A DNA stretch of 64,000 bases, from positions 62,001 through 126,000 of the forward strand of contig JAMFRP010000009.1 in the NCBI GenBank assembly GCA_026224775.1, written 5' to 3'. Below, piece by piece: positions 44,581 through 54,100 of the stretch; the first letter of the stretch is position 1; each line of letters begins with the position of its first letter. Both the position numbers and the translations under genes were made by a program. The notes below the pieces were generated by a model. It was not told where the DNA came from. It searched no databases and was given only the letters and a program-made list of their open reading frames with translations. This stretch comes from Bacteroidota bacterium (GTDB taxonomy: Bacteria > Bacteroidota > Bacteroidia > Sphingobacteriales > Sphingobacteriaceae).

Positions 44581-44976
44581 TCACCTGCTTTTATAGATCA
44601 TTATTACTGAATCCGTTGCGACTTTACTGCTATTACTTTTAAACAGGATATACAGGTCTAATTCATTAGCAGTTAGTTTAATGACCTTATAAGCCGCATT
44701 CTTATTTACGAAAACCGTATCGTGTAAGATATGGTAAGCGTAAGCGGTTGAATTATCTTTTACGGATTGGTAGCTGAATCGCAGTGTGTCTTTATTAGTT
44801 AGATCGAGCAGGTTTTTACCTATTAGTCCGGGATTTTTCGCGACTGATCTTACGGTATCATATTTCCATAGTTTATGAATAGAAACGGTATCGGTACTGC
44901 TGCTAACCTGTTTTTTATTGTTGGAGCAGCCTGCGATTATCGCAACTATCAGAAAAAATCCTAGCCCGTATTTCAT
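44581..44976 (-). CDS. hypothetical lipoprotein
   Basis: 131 residues. A lipoprotein signal ends in VAIIAGCSNN, with the cysteine at residue 17. The mature part begins with a Ser/Thr/Lys-rich linker and then beta-type sequence (DTLRFSYQSV, AYAYHILHDTVFVNK, LDLYILFKS). I recognise no domain; lipocalin-like barrels of this size are common in these bacteria. It lies 28 bases past the start of the next gene upstream on the same strand and may be transcribed with the phosphoesterase at 45005. Confidence 0.65.
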   Translation of the reverse strand: MKYGLGFFLIVAIIAGCSNNKKQVSSSTDTVSIHKLWKYDTVRSVAKNPGLIGKNLLDLTNKDTLRFSYQSVKDNSTAYAYHILHDTVFVNKNAAYKVIKLTANELDLYILFKSNSSKVATDSVIMIYKSR

Positions 44977-45004
44977 TTATACAAGTTAGGATTTTCCAGC
45001 AATA

Positions 45005-46222
45005 TTATATCAAATCAACACTAATCGTATCAAACAAATTTTTAGTGCCCGATGAGTCTACCGTCGTAATTACAATCGTCAATTTACTTTCGGTAACCGT
45101 AATGGTACCATAACCATATGTAGACAATGATTTATCGAAAGTATGTGATGAAGGTACTGTTGTAGCATCAGTAGCTTTTACACCGTTGGCTGAGGGTACA
45201 TGAGTAACCGGGCGACCGCCGCAACCTAAAATTACATAAGGTATTTGCACCTCTTTGCCATTAACAGTTATATAGCGGGTATAACATTGGATATTATGCG
45301 AATGTCCTGAAAGAAATGCATCGGGAAAAATAGACGCCTGCGTACAGCTGTCATCAATATCTATCAGCATATCGGTGCTGGAGGAGTGACTACCTGCACT
45401 AAATGGCGGATGATGCGTAGCAATAAGCAACGCCTTACGCTTTTCGGTTTTGCGGGCAGTGGCAATGGCTTGCAAGGTTTGGGTTAGCCAATCTTTTTGG
45501 GCTGTGCCGATAGTTGAGCCGGATATATAGCCGGGGTTTTCAGCAATGTTCGAGTATAAACCAATAATATCCGCAAAAGGCGTATTCAAATACCAATAAA
45601 CAGCTGGTTGACTGATCATTTCCCTGTAGATTGTTCCTGCCGCAGGTGGCACACCAGTTACAGGTTGGCAAAAATTAGCCTGAAATTCTTCTAATGTTGT
45701 TGTTTGGCCTGTGCTTACCCCGTTATATTTAAATATTTCGCCATCGTGATTACCGGGTATGGCTATTATTTTGCCGGGATAGGTTTTATATGGCTCATAA
45801 AATTGAGCGTGATAACCTTGGTCTGTATTATCATAATAATCCACATCGCCTAAATGAAAAAAGAAGGCTGGTGAAGATGCTGGTTCAGCAGCATTATAAT
45901 CAGCCGACATGGCATCTGCAACCAATTGTTGGGTACTGCCGGTTTCAATTCCAGTATCGCCAACGGTGTGAAATATCAATGCACCGGCTTGTTCAATTTC
46001 AGTAACACCTGCATCACCAATAATCTCTGCGAGCATCATGGTCGGGTTCCGTATCGGGGCAGGTATGGGCAAAAGCTGGGTTTGGATGTAATCCGTCATC
46101 CTGGAACCGATACCACTTACTTCGCTTCTTTCGGCAATTGGGGTTGGGGTGTAAAATGGATGTGCGAAGCGCAAAACCTCGCTGGTTGATTTTTTTTGAG
46201 TTGGATTTAGTTCAGTTGCCAT
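45005..46222 (-). CDS. calcineurin-like metallophosphoesterase
   Basis: 405 residues. Metal motifs in order: FHLGDVDYYD, AIPGNHDGE, ATHHPPFSAGSHSS and LSGHSHN. The N-terminus (about 1-45) is a Ser/Thr/Pro-rich segment without a signal peptide, so the protein appears cytoplasmic, unlike the purple-acid type. The C-terminus has beta-strand sequence (YGYGTITVTESKLTIVITTV) like an added sandwich domain. The substrate is unknown. It is separate from the zinc-ribbon gene upstream by about 150 bases. Confidence 0.88.
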   Translation of the reverse strand: MATELNPTQKKSTSEVLRFAHPFYTPTPIAERSEVSGIGSRMTDYIQTQLLPIPAPIRNPTMMLAEIIGDAGVTEIEQAGALIFHTVGDTGIETGSTQQLVADAMSADYNAAEPASSPAFFFHLGDVDYYDNTDQGYHAQFYEPYKTYPGKIIAIPGNHDGEIFKYNGVSTGQTTTLEEFQANFCQPVTGVPPAAGTIYREMISQPAVYWYLNTPFADIIGLYSNIAENPGYISGSTIGTAQKDWLTQTLQAIATARKTEKRKALLIATHHPPFSAGSHSSSTDMLIDIDDSCTQASIFPDAFLSGHSHNIQCYTRYITVNGKEVQIPYVILGCGGRPVTHVPSANGVKATDATTVPSSHTFDKSLSTYGYGTITVTESKLTIVITTVDSSGTKNLFDTISVDLI

Positions 46223-46313
46223 AATAAATTAATAAAGTTTAGGCTAATAACAATTAAAAGCGACTAGTTGTTATTAACGTTATGATATGCTTTTATTAAA
46301 TATTTAGCAACAA

Positions 46314-46340
46314 AAAAGGCGCTCAATGAGCGCCTTTAAA
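46314..46340 (-). terminator. terminator of the nif3-zinc ribbon operon
   Basis: Seven-bp GC stem GGCGCTC (46318-46324) with GAGCGCC (46328-46334), flanked by A and T runs, so active in both directions. It lies 34 bases past the stop of the zinc-ribbon gene. Confidence 0.85.
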
Positions 46341-46373
46341 TTTTGTATAATTTTCTTTCTTAGGGGAAAGGGC

Positions 46374-47117
46374 TTAAACTGTTTCGGCTTCCAATGCCAT
46401 TTGCTCATCAACCAAAATACGGCCGCAGTGTTCGCAAACGATAATTTTTTTACGCTGACGGATGTCCGACTGGCGCTGTGGAGGTATCTGGTTAAAGCAA
46501 CCTGAACATGAATCACGCTGGATAGTTACTACTGCCAAGCCGTTTTTAGCGTTACCGCGTAAACGAGTGTAAGCAATTAGTAAACGCTCATCAATTCCTG
46601 CTTTTGCTTTTTCAGCTTGTGCAGTTAGTTCGTTTTCTTCTTTTTCAGTTTCAGCAGTAATAGTACCTAATTCAGCTTTTTTAGCATCAAGGTCACTTTT
46701 ACGTGCTTCTAAATCAGCAAGCGCTTTTTCGTAAACCTGTGTTTTGGTAACGATTTCGAAACCAAACTCACGAATTTTTTTCTCACTTACCTGTATATCC
46801 AAACCTTGAATCTCAACTTCTTTCGAAATTGCATCATACTCACGGTTGTTTTTAACCTCATTAAGTTGCGTTTCGTACTTTTTAATGTTCGCTTGCGACT
46901 CTTTAATCAGGTTTTTACGGGTAACTATATCGTCTTCCAAATCATCCAACTCAGATTTGATTTTCTGAATACGGGTCTCAAGACCAGCAACATCATCTTC
47001 AAGATCTGCCACTTCCATAGGTAATTCACCTCTTACCTGGCGAATTTTATCAACTTTGGTGTGGATGGTTTGTAGCTCGTATAAAGCCTTTAGCTTTTGT
47101 TCTACGGTTTGTTCCAT
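46374..47117 (-). CDS. coiled-coil protein with C4-type zinc ribbon
   Basis: 247 residues. Residues 15-180 are a long coiled coil rich in Glu, Lys, Asp and Leu. The end has a C4 zinc ribbon with two CxxC pairs, CSGC and CEHC, in RDSCSGCFNQIPPQRQ...IIVCEHCGRILV. Proteins of this type (zf-RING_7) often accompany NIF3-like genes; the function is unknown, possibly nucleic-acid or protein binding. Its ATG shares one base with the stop of the NIF3 gene (TAATG at 47117), a strong sign of coupled translation. Confidence 0.93.
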   Translation of the reverse strand: MEQTVEQKLKALYELQTIHTKVDKIRQVRGELPMEVADLEDDVAGLETRIQKIKSELDDLEDDIVTRKNLIKESQANIKKYETQLNEVKNNREYDAISKEVEIQGLDIQVSEKKIREFGFEIVTKTQVYEKALADLEARKSDLDAKKAELGTITAETEKEENELTAQAEKAKAGIDERLLIAYTRLRGNAKNGLAVVTIQRDSCSGCFNQIPPQRQSDIRQRKKIIVCEHCGRILVDEQMALEAETV

Positions 47118-48214
47118 TAAATAAAATATTTGACGGGGTTTGTATTAATCTCTGTTAAACGGACGGCAAAGGTAGTAAATTTTTTTCTAATTATTTCATA
47201 CAATAATTGTTGCGTAAATTGCTCACTTTCAAAGTGCCCAATATCCGCTATTAGTATCTTTCCTTCGGCATCAAAAAACTCGTGATATTTATAATCGGCG
47301 GTGATAAAAATATCTGCTCCAGCGGCTATGGCCTGCTTCAATAAAAAGCCACCGGCTCCACCACAAACAGCCACTTTACGGATGTGTTTACCCGTAAAAG
47401 CCGTATGCCTGATAACATGCGCCTTCATCTTTTCCTTCACCTCAACTAAAAAGGCATCTTCGGGTATTGGATATTCCAATTCGCCTATCATCCCTGCGCC
47501 GACCTGTTGGTTTTGGTTGGTGAGGTTAAACAAGTCGTAAGCTACCTCCTCGTAAGGATGCGCTAATATCAGCGCCATTAATATTTTGCTTTCCAGGTTG
47601 GCAGGATATACTACCTCTACCCTTACCTCATCTTCGGTATGTCTTATGCCTATTTCGCCCACGTAAGGGTCGGCATTTTCATTGGCTTTAAAAGTTCCTT
47701 TACCCTGGGCGTTAAAACTGGCTTCGCTATAATTCCCAATATTACCTGCCCCCGCATGAAACAGGGCATTGCGTACCTGCTCCGCCTGCGCAAGCGGCAC
47801 ATAGGTAACCAGTTTTTTAATGGTGTTATACTTTGGGGCTAAAATGCGGGTATTGGTTAAGCCCAAAGTTTCGCAAATACGGGCATTAACGCCCGTATGC
47901 ATATTATCCAGGTTGGTGTGGATGGCATATAACGCAATATTATTACGGATAGCCTTTTCAACCACACGCTCTACATAGGTTTTGCTATTGAACTTTTTTA
48001 GTCCTTTAAAAACGATAGGGTGATGGGATATAATCACCTGACAATTGTTAGCGATCGCGTCATCAACCACAGCTTCGGTACAATCCAAGGATACCATCGC
48101 CTGGAAAACTTCCTGATCGGGCTTGCCTACAATCAATCCGCAATTATCATAATCTTCCTGGTACGCTAAAGGTGCCAGGCTTTCGAGGTAATCGGTAAGG
48201 AGTGATAATTTCAT
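47117..48214 (-). CDS. NIF3-like dinuclear metal protein
   Basis: 365 residues from the ATG at 48214 (a TTG three codons earlier is possible). The family blocks are YQEDYDNCGLIVG, VIISHHPIVFKGLKKF with the metal-binding HH, and the C-terminal GGAGGFLLKQAIAAGADIFITADYKYHEFFDA followed by HFESEQF. A central insert of about 110 residues resembles a PII-like subdomain, present in the longer branch of the family. It is often annotated as type 2 GTP cyclohydrolase I, but the reaction is not settled. It is paired with the zinc-ribbon gene. Confidence 0.94.
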   Translation of the reverse strand: MKLSLLTDYLESLAPLAYQEDYDNCGLIVGKPDQEVFQAMVSLDCTEAVVDDAIANNCQVIISHHPIVFKGLKKFNSKTYVERVVEKAIRNNIALYAIHTNLDNMHTGVNARICETLGLTNTRILAPKYNTIKKLVTYVPLAQAEQVRNALFHAGAGNIGNYSEASFNAQGKGTFKANENADPYVGEIGIRHTEDEVRVEVVYPANLESKILMALILAHPYEEVAYDLFNLTNQNQQVGAGMIGELEYPIPEDAFLVEVKEKMKAHVIRHTAFTGKHIRKVAVCGGAGGFLLKQAIAAGADIFITADYKYHEFFDAEGKILIADIGHFESEQFTQQLLYEIIRKKFTTFAVRLTEINTNPVKYFI

Positions 48215-48238
48215 GAGCAGCAAATTAATAAATTCATC

Positions 48239-49708
48239 TTACTTTTTATCGATAATTAAGTGAAGCGTTTTATCCATTACTACATCCTTCCCGGCAACCC
48301 TATCTTCAACCGTAGGAACAATCGTGATATCAGGTACAACACCATGCCCTGCATTTTTATTGTGCGTAGTAGTTTGCATCCAGTACTGGGGTAATCTTAA
48401 CACCAGCCCGGTATTAGGAAACTTAACCCATGAAAATCCACGACCATCATTCCCGGCTTCACCACCGCCGGTTTCATCGCCCAAAATGGTGATATCCCGC
48501 TGTGCTTTTAAATTCGCCGCGAAAACAGATGCGGCAGAAAAGGTTCCGCCATCAACTAACAGGTAAACATTGCCTGTAAATACATTATATGATGATATAT
48601 AGGTGTATTGATAATCATTAACTGCAGCATATTTGCGGTTGCCCAGCCGAATAAGCACGCTTTTTCTTAAGGTATCACTAATGGGATAAACGATATATTT
48701 ATCAAAACTATATTCATTAGCTACCGCGGTTATGATGTTTGAGGGCACAACGAAACCTCTTACCAGGTAACGCATTATATCAATACCGATATTTAAATAC
48801 CCCCCGCCATCTCCCCTTAAATCAATCACCAGATTTTTTATCTTTTCATCCTGCAGTTTTTTAAAAAATCCCGCGTCAAATTTTTTGTAATCTTTTAAAT
48901 ACAAAAAGTTGTTTACTTTTAAGTCTATTGTATATGGAACATCCTTAAAATAACTTATTCCTACTCCCTTTTCTAACTGGCTGTGTTTTTCTTTGACAAG
49001 TACTACCGGAGAGAGTTCGCCGATAAATTTGGTTTTAAAAGCATCTAATACAACATGCTGAACGCTCCCGCTACTATCGATAAAAGCTACATCATAATTT
49101 TTTTTATAGCCAAAAACCTGGTTATATAAATCACCAAAAGAGTTTTCAACGTTAAAATTAACAAATTGATCGCTGTAACCTTCGGGAGTAACGTAACGCT
49201 TAAGGCTTGCAACTATTACAGTACCCGGTGTTCCGTCAATCGCGGTTATACGTGCACCTTTAAATAACTTCGCCGAGGCTTTCGGAAACCATGCAGCATA
49301 TAATCGGCCATTTGATACATATACACTTAAGGGTATTCTTAATCCGTGCCGAATACGCCATAGCGAATAAGTCGCAGGAAGATAGACCGCGGTGTGAGCC
49401 GAGCGCACATTAGCCACAACAGGTTCAACAATTTTCCAAAATTGCGTATCGTTTAGCGGCTGGTTAAGCTGCTGATCCGCCTCAGCAAAACGTGCGTCGA
49501 GTGTATCTTTTGGTGTATAACGATATAAACTTGGATGCGCTTCCTCCAGCACACTTTTTAAAAAAGCCAGGTCGGCATGTAGTTGCTTGGGTTGATATAC
49601 AATATTGGGATTATAAGTAGTGTCAACTTGTTGCGCTTTAACAGATAGGTTGAAGCAAGCTATTAAGGCAAAAAGGAAGAAAAATTTGGACGGTTTTGTT
49701 AATTGCAC
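48239..49708 (-). CDS. S41 family peptidase
   Basis: Secreted serine peptidase of the tail-specific protease group, 489 residues, starting with GTG at 49708 followed by a signal peptide (ending VKAQQ). An N-terminal helical domain precedes a PDZ-like part, then the S41 core with NLVIDLRGDGGGYLNIG and VDGGTFSAASVFAANLK, where the serine of FSAAS is the probable nucleophile; the partner lysine should lie in LKAQRDITILGDETGGG. It is probably a periplasmic or surface protease. It is monocistronic, with a palindrome after the next gene. Confidence 0.92.
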   Translation of the reverse strand: MQLTKPSKFFFLFALIACFNLSVKAQQVDTTYNPNIVYQPKQLHADLAFLKSVLEEAHPSLYRYTPKDTLDARFAEADQQLNQPLNDTQFWKIVEPVVANVRSAHTAVYLPATYSLWRIRHGLRIPLSVYVSNGRLYAAWFPKASAKLFKGARITAIDGTPGTVIVASLKRYVTPEGYSDQFVNFNVENSFGDLYNQVFGYKKNYDVAFIDSSGSVQHVVLDAFKTKFIGELSPVVLVKEKHSQLEKGVGISYFKDVPYTIDLKVNNFLYLKDYKKFDAGFFKKLQDEKIKNLVIDLRGDGGGYLNIGIDIMRYLVRGFVVPSNIITAVANEYSFDKYIVYPISDTLRKSVLIRLGNRKYAAVNDYQYTYISSYNVFTGNVYLLVDGGTFSAASVFAANLKAQRDITILGDETGGGEAGNDGRGFSWVKFPNTGLVLRLPQYWMQTTTHNKNAGHGVVPDITIVPTVEDRVAGKDVVMDKTLHLIIDKK

Positions 49709-49747
49709 AATAGTATGATAACCAGCAGCAAATTAGCGGAATATTTT

Positions 49748-49786
49748 CTTCACCGGAAATAAAATCTGGATTTATTTCCGGTGAAG
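49748..49786. repeat. 16-bp palindrome after the TM2 gene
   Basis: CTTCACCGGAAATAAA (49748-49763) pairs perfectly with 49771-49786 around a seven-base loop. It lies just past the TM2 gene stop and before the S41 peptidase start. There is no U tract on either side, so it is not a plain intrinsic terminator. Confidence 0.6.
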
Positions 49787-49795
49787 GAAGCCTTC

Positions 49796-50173
49796 TTATT
49801 GTATCGGTGCCTGGTTACCCATTTGCGCTATCTGGAAACTTTCGTAAGCTACTTTTTTATTGAATTCCATCGCTAATGATTTATGGTTAACTAAATCAAT
49901 TATCGACCCAATAAAACATAAGCCAGCTGTGAATAAATACAATATCCCCATACCGATCTGCCCTATTATGAAACGTTGCAGGCCCGGTACCAAAAAGCAT
50001 CCTACAAGGCAAAATATCAGCATATCCTGCGGGCTTTTCCTTCTGCCGGAGTACACCATGAAGAAATATCTCTGTTGATTTTCATTTAAACCGTTGGTTG
50101 CTTGTTGTAAAAAGCCAATTTCTTCGGGTGTTATGCCAGGAAGGCTCATGTAAGGGTTTTGGAAAGGATCCAT
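49796..50173 (-). CDS. TM2 domain protein
   Basis: 125 residues. Residues 50-95 hold the two helices of the TM2 domain (LIFCLVGCFLVPGLQRFIIGQIGMGILYLFTAGLCFIGSIIDL in part), with the typical GxxRFxxG turn and a closing polar D. A Gln/Pro-rich N-terminus precedes it. The function of bacterial TM2 proteins is unknown. It is monocistronic. Confidence 0.9.
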   Translation of the reverse strand: MDPFQNPYMSLPGITPEEIGFLQQATNGLNENQQRYFFMVYSGRRKSPQDMLIFCLVGCFLVPGLQRFIIGQIGMGILYLFTAGLCFIGSIIDLVNHKSLAMEFNKKVAYESFQIAQMGNQAPIQ

Positions 50174-50302
50174 GATAATTATTAGTTTGGTTATTGTTTG
50201 TTTTAATTGCGATGTAAAACTAAGGTAGGATTAAAATTTCAGCAATACAAAAGTGGCGGGGACTTGCAATAAGTCGGTAGGTGGCGCAATAATAACGGTG
50301 AA

Positions 50303-50614
50303 TTACAACGGCTTGCTAAGCATGTACAATGGATCTGAAAGTCGCTGCCTGATTAAATCATATATGCGATATAAGATTATGATGAGCGCTGGCACACCCA
50401 GCCAATGTGCACGGAATGAGTTACGCAAATCGCCGTGTAGTAAAAAGGCAATAGAGTGCCCCAGGCCGCAGCCGGGGCACCAGGTTATGCCCATTAATTT
50501 TAATGGGCATAACGTAAAATGTGTTGCTTGTGTTGGATGGCTTGCGCCCAGCGCTATCAATGCGCTTATCCAAAAGGTTAATTCAAAATAATTTAAGAAA
50601 AACGCTCTAATCAA
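50303..50614 (-). CDS. DUF2752 membrane protein
   Basis: 103 residues with about three hydrophobic segments. The family signature WCPGCGLGHSIAFLLHGDLRNSFRAHWLGVPAL is clear, including CPGCG followed by a helix and a C-terminal YRIY. An upstream cysteine in TLCPLKLMG makes a CX8CxxC-like cluster. The function is unknown. Its start overlaps the DUF4199 gene stop by eight bases, so they are cotranslated. A 30-base perfect palindrome lies inside the coding region at 50484-50513. Confidence 0.88.
   Translation of the reverse strand: MIRAFFLNYFELTFWISALIALGASHPTQATHFTLCPLKLMGITWCPGCGLGHSIAFLLHGDLRNSFRAHWLGVPALIIILYRIYDLIRQRLSDPLYMLSKPL
50484..50513. repeat. 14-bp perfect palindrome inside the DUF2752 gene
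   Basis: Arms 50484-50497 and 50500-50513 with a two-base gap are perfectly complementary (GTTATGCCCATTAA). The sequence encodes LCPLKLMGI in the DUF2752 frame. Confidence 0.6.
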
Positions 50615-51014
50615 CTTTGTTCGACTTGGTGGTGAGTATTAATGACACAGCCAGCGCGCTTAATACGCCAATTAATAACGCGGCAAACATACGGCCCGAA
50701 AAATCGCGTGCGTTATTGCCTGCATCTACATAACTAATGTATAATATCCCGGCAAAAATGGCAATAATACCGGCCAGTATTAATATTTTAAAACACTGTA
50801 TTAAAGCTTCTAAAAAGCCCATATTACCGCCAAGGTCATTATCACGGTAGCTTTTCAAGCCAAAAAACAATCCGGCGATAGGGATAATTACAGATACATA
50901 TTCAAAAGGGGAAACCTGGTCTTTAGTTAAATCATACCCGGCAATGTGCATAACGAATAGCCACAAGCCGCTTAAAACTCCGATGATAACTCCGGTTATA
51001 AATGCGTTTTTCAT
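50607..51014 (-). CDS. DUF4199 membrane protein
   Basis: 135 residues with four predicted membrane helices; the opening NAFITGVIIGVLSGLWLFVMHIAGY, the GLKSYRDNDLGGNMGFLEAL block and IFAGILYISYVD fit DUF4199, a family confined mostly to Bacteroidota. The function is unknown. It is the first gene of a two-gene unit with DUF2752. The promoter region upstream is shared with mfd on the opposite strand, 154 bases between starts. Confidence 0.85.
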   Translation of the reverse strand: MKNAFITGVIIGVLSGLWLFVMHIAGYDLTKDQVSPFEYVSVIIPIAGLFFGLKSYRDNDLGGNMGFLEALIQCFKILILAGIIAIFAGILYISYVDAGNNARDFSGRMFAALLIGVLSALAVSLILTTKSNKVD

Positions 51015-51153
51015 TGTAATATAATTTGGTTTAACAATTCAGGTTTAATAGCAATTTGGTGTATTAAATCTATGATTAAAAAGTAAAAACCAAGTATATT
51101 GTTTTATTATTTGTCATAATTTGTGTTGGGATGGGTAAAAGTGCTTTTTTGCG

Positions 51154-51161
51154 TATCTTCG
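51154..51161 (+). promoter_or_regulatory. -7-like element of mfd
   Basis: TATCTTCG, one mismatch from TAnnTTTG, ends seven bases before the TTG start of mfd at 51169. No TTTG lies at the ideal -33 distance; GTTG at 51125 is the nearest candidate. Confidence 0.45.
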
Positions 51162-51168
51162 CAACGTT

Positions 51169-54100
51169 TTGAACATCCGTGATATATTAGAAAAGTATAA
51201 AGCTGATGACAGGATTAAAGCACTGGCGCAAGCCTTAAATGCTTCAAAAAATCCGAGGATTCAGTTACGTGGGCTAGTGGGGTCGGGCGATTCTGCTATG
51301 GCGGTAGCTTTGTATTTTTTGCAGCACCAGCACATGATATTTGTGCTGCCCGAACGCGAAGAAGCCGGTTATTTTCAGGCCGATCTGGAAAACCTTACAG
51401 GTAAAGAAGTTTTACTTTTCCCGTCATCTTACCGAAAACCATTCGAATTTACTCAGCCCGACAGCAGCAATGTGCTTGCCCGTGCCGAGGTTTTGAATGA
51501 GCTTAATCATTCTTCCGAATTTGGTCAGCTAATCGTAACCTACCCCGAGGCTTTGGCCGAGAAGGTTATTGATCGTGCATCGCTCGAAAAAAACACATTG
51601 GAGATTTCGGTAAATAACAAACTCAGCATTGATTTTATCAACGAGTTTTTGGTGGAATACGATTTTGACCGGGTTGATTTTGTGTATGAACCGGGGCAGT
51701 TTTCAATCCGTGGCGGAATTGTTGATATTTTCTCCTTTTCGCATGAGTTACCTTACCGCGTTGAGTTTTTTGGTGATCTGATAGAATCTATCCGAACTTT
51801 TGAGATTGAAAGTCAGCTTTCTGTTGAGCAGGTGAAGAGCATCACGATAGTGCCTAATGTTCAGTCCAAATTCCTAACAGAGAGTAATATTTCTTTGCTG
51901 GAGTATGTTGATGCCGGTACGCAAATTTGGATTAAGGATGTGCAATTCACTTTGGATATTATCCAGAGCGGTTATAAAAAGGCAACAGCTTTGTGGAAGG
52001 CATTATCCCCAGAGGAAAAAAACCAAAACCAGGATTGGATAGACCCCAAATTTGGCTTTACGGATGAAAAACTGATTGCCGACCAGTTAGCGGATTTCCC
52101 GATCATAGAGTTTGGCAAGCAGTTTTTTTATACGCCGAACGAAACCATCAACTTTGAGATGCGCCCTCAGCCATCCTTTAACAAGGATTTTAGCCTGCTG
52201 ATACATAACTTTAAAAATAACGAGGCAGAGAAGATAGAGAATTTTATTCTTACCGATTCGGCCCGCCAGGTTGAAAGGCTTTATGCCATTTTAGAGGACC
52301 TGGATAAAACGGTAAAATTCACACCAATAAGTGTATCCATTCGCGAAGGATTTGTGGACCGGGAGCAAAAGATCGCTTGCTATACCGATCACCAGATATT
52401 TGACCGTTACTATAAATACAAGCTTAAAAAAGGTTACCAGCGTTCGCAGGCTATCACCCTAAAAGAACTGCGTGAGCTTAAGCCCGGCGATTATGTTACC
52501 CATATCGACCATGGTATCGGTAAATACATGGGCCTTGAAAAGGTTGAGGTCAACGGCAAAATGCAGGAAATGATACGGCTGACTTATGCTGATAACGACT
52601 TGCTTTATGTGAACATCAACTCGCTTAACCGCATATCTAAATACAGTGGCAAGGAAGGCGCCATACCTAAGATGAACAAATTAGGCACCGATACCTGGGA
52701 GCGCCTGAAAAAAACAACAAAAAAAAAAGTTAAAGACATCGCCCGCGATCTGATTAAGCTTTATGCCGTGCGTAAATCGCAACAAGGCAATGCTTTTTCG
52801 CCGGATAGTTATTTGCAGACCGAGCTGGAAGCATCCTTTATTTATGAGGATACCCCGGACCAGGAAAAAGCTACCACCGACTTTAAAAAGGACATGGAAG
52901 CGCCGCACCCGATGGACAGGCTAATTTGCGGTGACGTGGGTTTCGGTAAAACAGAGGTGGCCATCCGTGCAGCCTTTAAGGCTGTTACTGACAGTAAGCA
53001 GGTGGCTATTTTGGTGCCAACTACTATTTTAGCGGCCCAGCATTACAAAACTTTCTCCGAACGACTGAAAGGCTTCCCCTGTAATATTGATTATGTGAAC
53101 CGCTTTAAATCGAGCAAACAGATCAAGGATACTTTAGAGAAACTTAAAGAAGGTAAGGTCGATATTATCATCGGTACACATCGCTTGGTGAGCAAGGATG
53201 TTAAGTTTAAGGATCTGGGCTTGATGATCATTGATGAGGAACAAAAATTCGGTGTATCAACCAAAGAAAAACTAAAACAGATGCGTGCCAATGTGGATAC
53301 GCTGACGCTGACGGCTACACCTATACCGCGTACATTGCATTTCTCGTTAATGGGCGCGAGGGATTTGTCGATCATATCTACCCCACCACCAAACCGCCAG
53401 CCGGTGGTTACCGAGCTGCATGTGTTTAATGATAAGCTGATTAAAGAAGCTGTTGAATTTGAAATAGAGCGTGATGGCCAGATCTTCTTTATTCATAACC
53501 GGGTGAATGATCTGCCACAATTAGGTGGCATGATACACAAACTGGTGCCAAAAGCAAGGATAGGTATAGCACACGGGCAATTAGAGGGTGATGCTTTGGA
53601 AGATGTGATGCTGAAGTTTGTGAACCACGAGTACGATGTGTTGGTGGCTACCACCATTATTGAGGCTGGTTTGGATATTCCGAATGCCAATACCATTATC
53701 ATAAACCACGCGCATATGTTTGGCTTGAGCGATTTGCACCAGATGCGTGGCCGGGTTGGGCGAAGCAATAAAAAGGCTTATTGTTATTTACTGAGTCCGC
53801 CATTGTCAACTTTGACTAATGAAGCACGTAAACGATTAAGTGCGATAGAAGAATTTAGTGATTTAGGCAGCGGATTTAATGTGGCTATGCGCGATCTGGA
53901 CATCCGCGGCAGCGGTAACCTATTGGGTGCCGAGCAAAGCGGATTTATTGCCGAGATTGGTTTCGAGATGTATCATAAAATATTGGATGAAGCCATACAG
54001 GAATTAAAAGAAGACGAATTTAAAGGTGTTTTCCCGGATGATAAACCACGTCCGTTTATAGCATTTACGCAGATAGATACCGACCTGGAGATATTGATAC

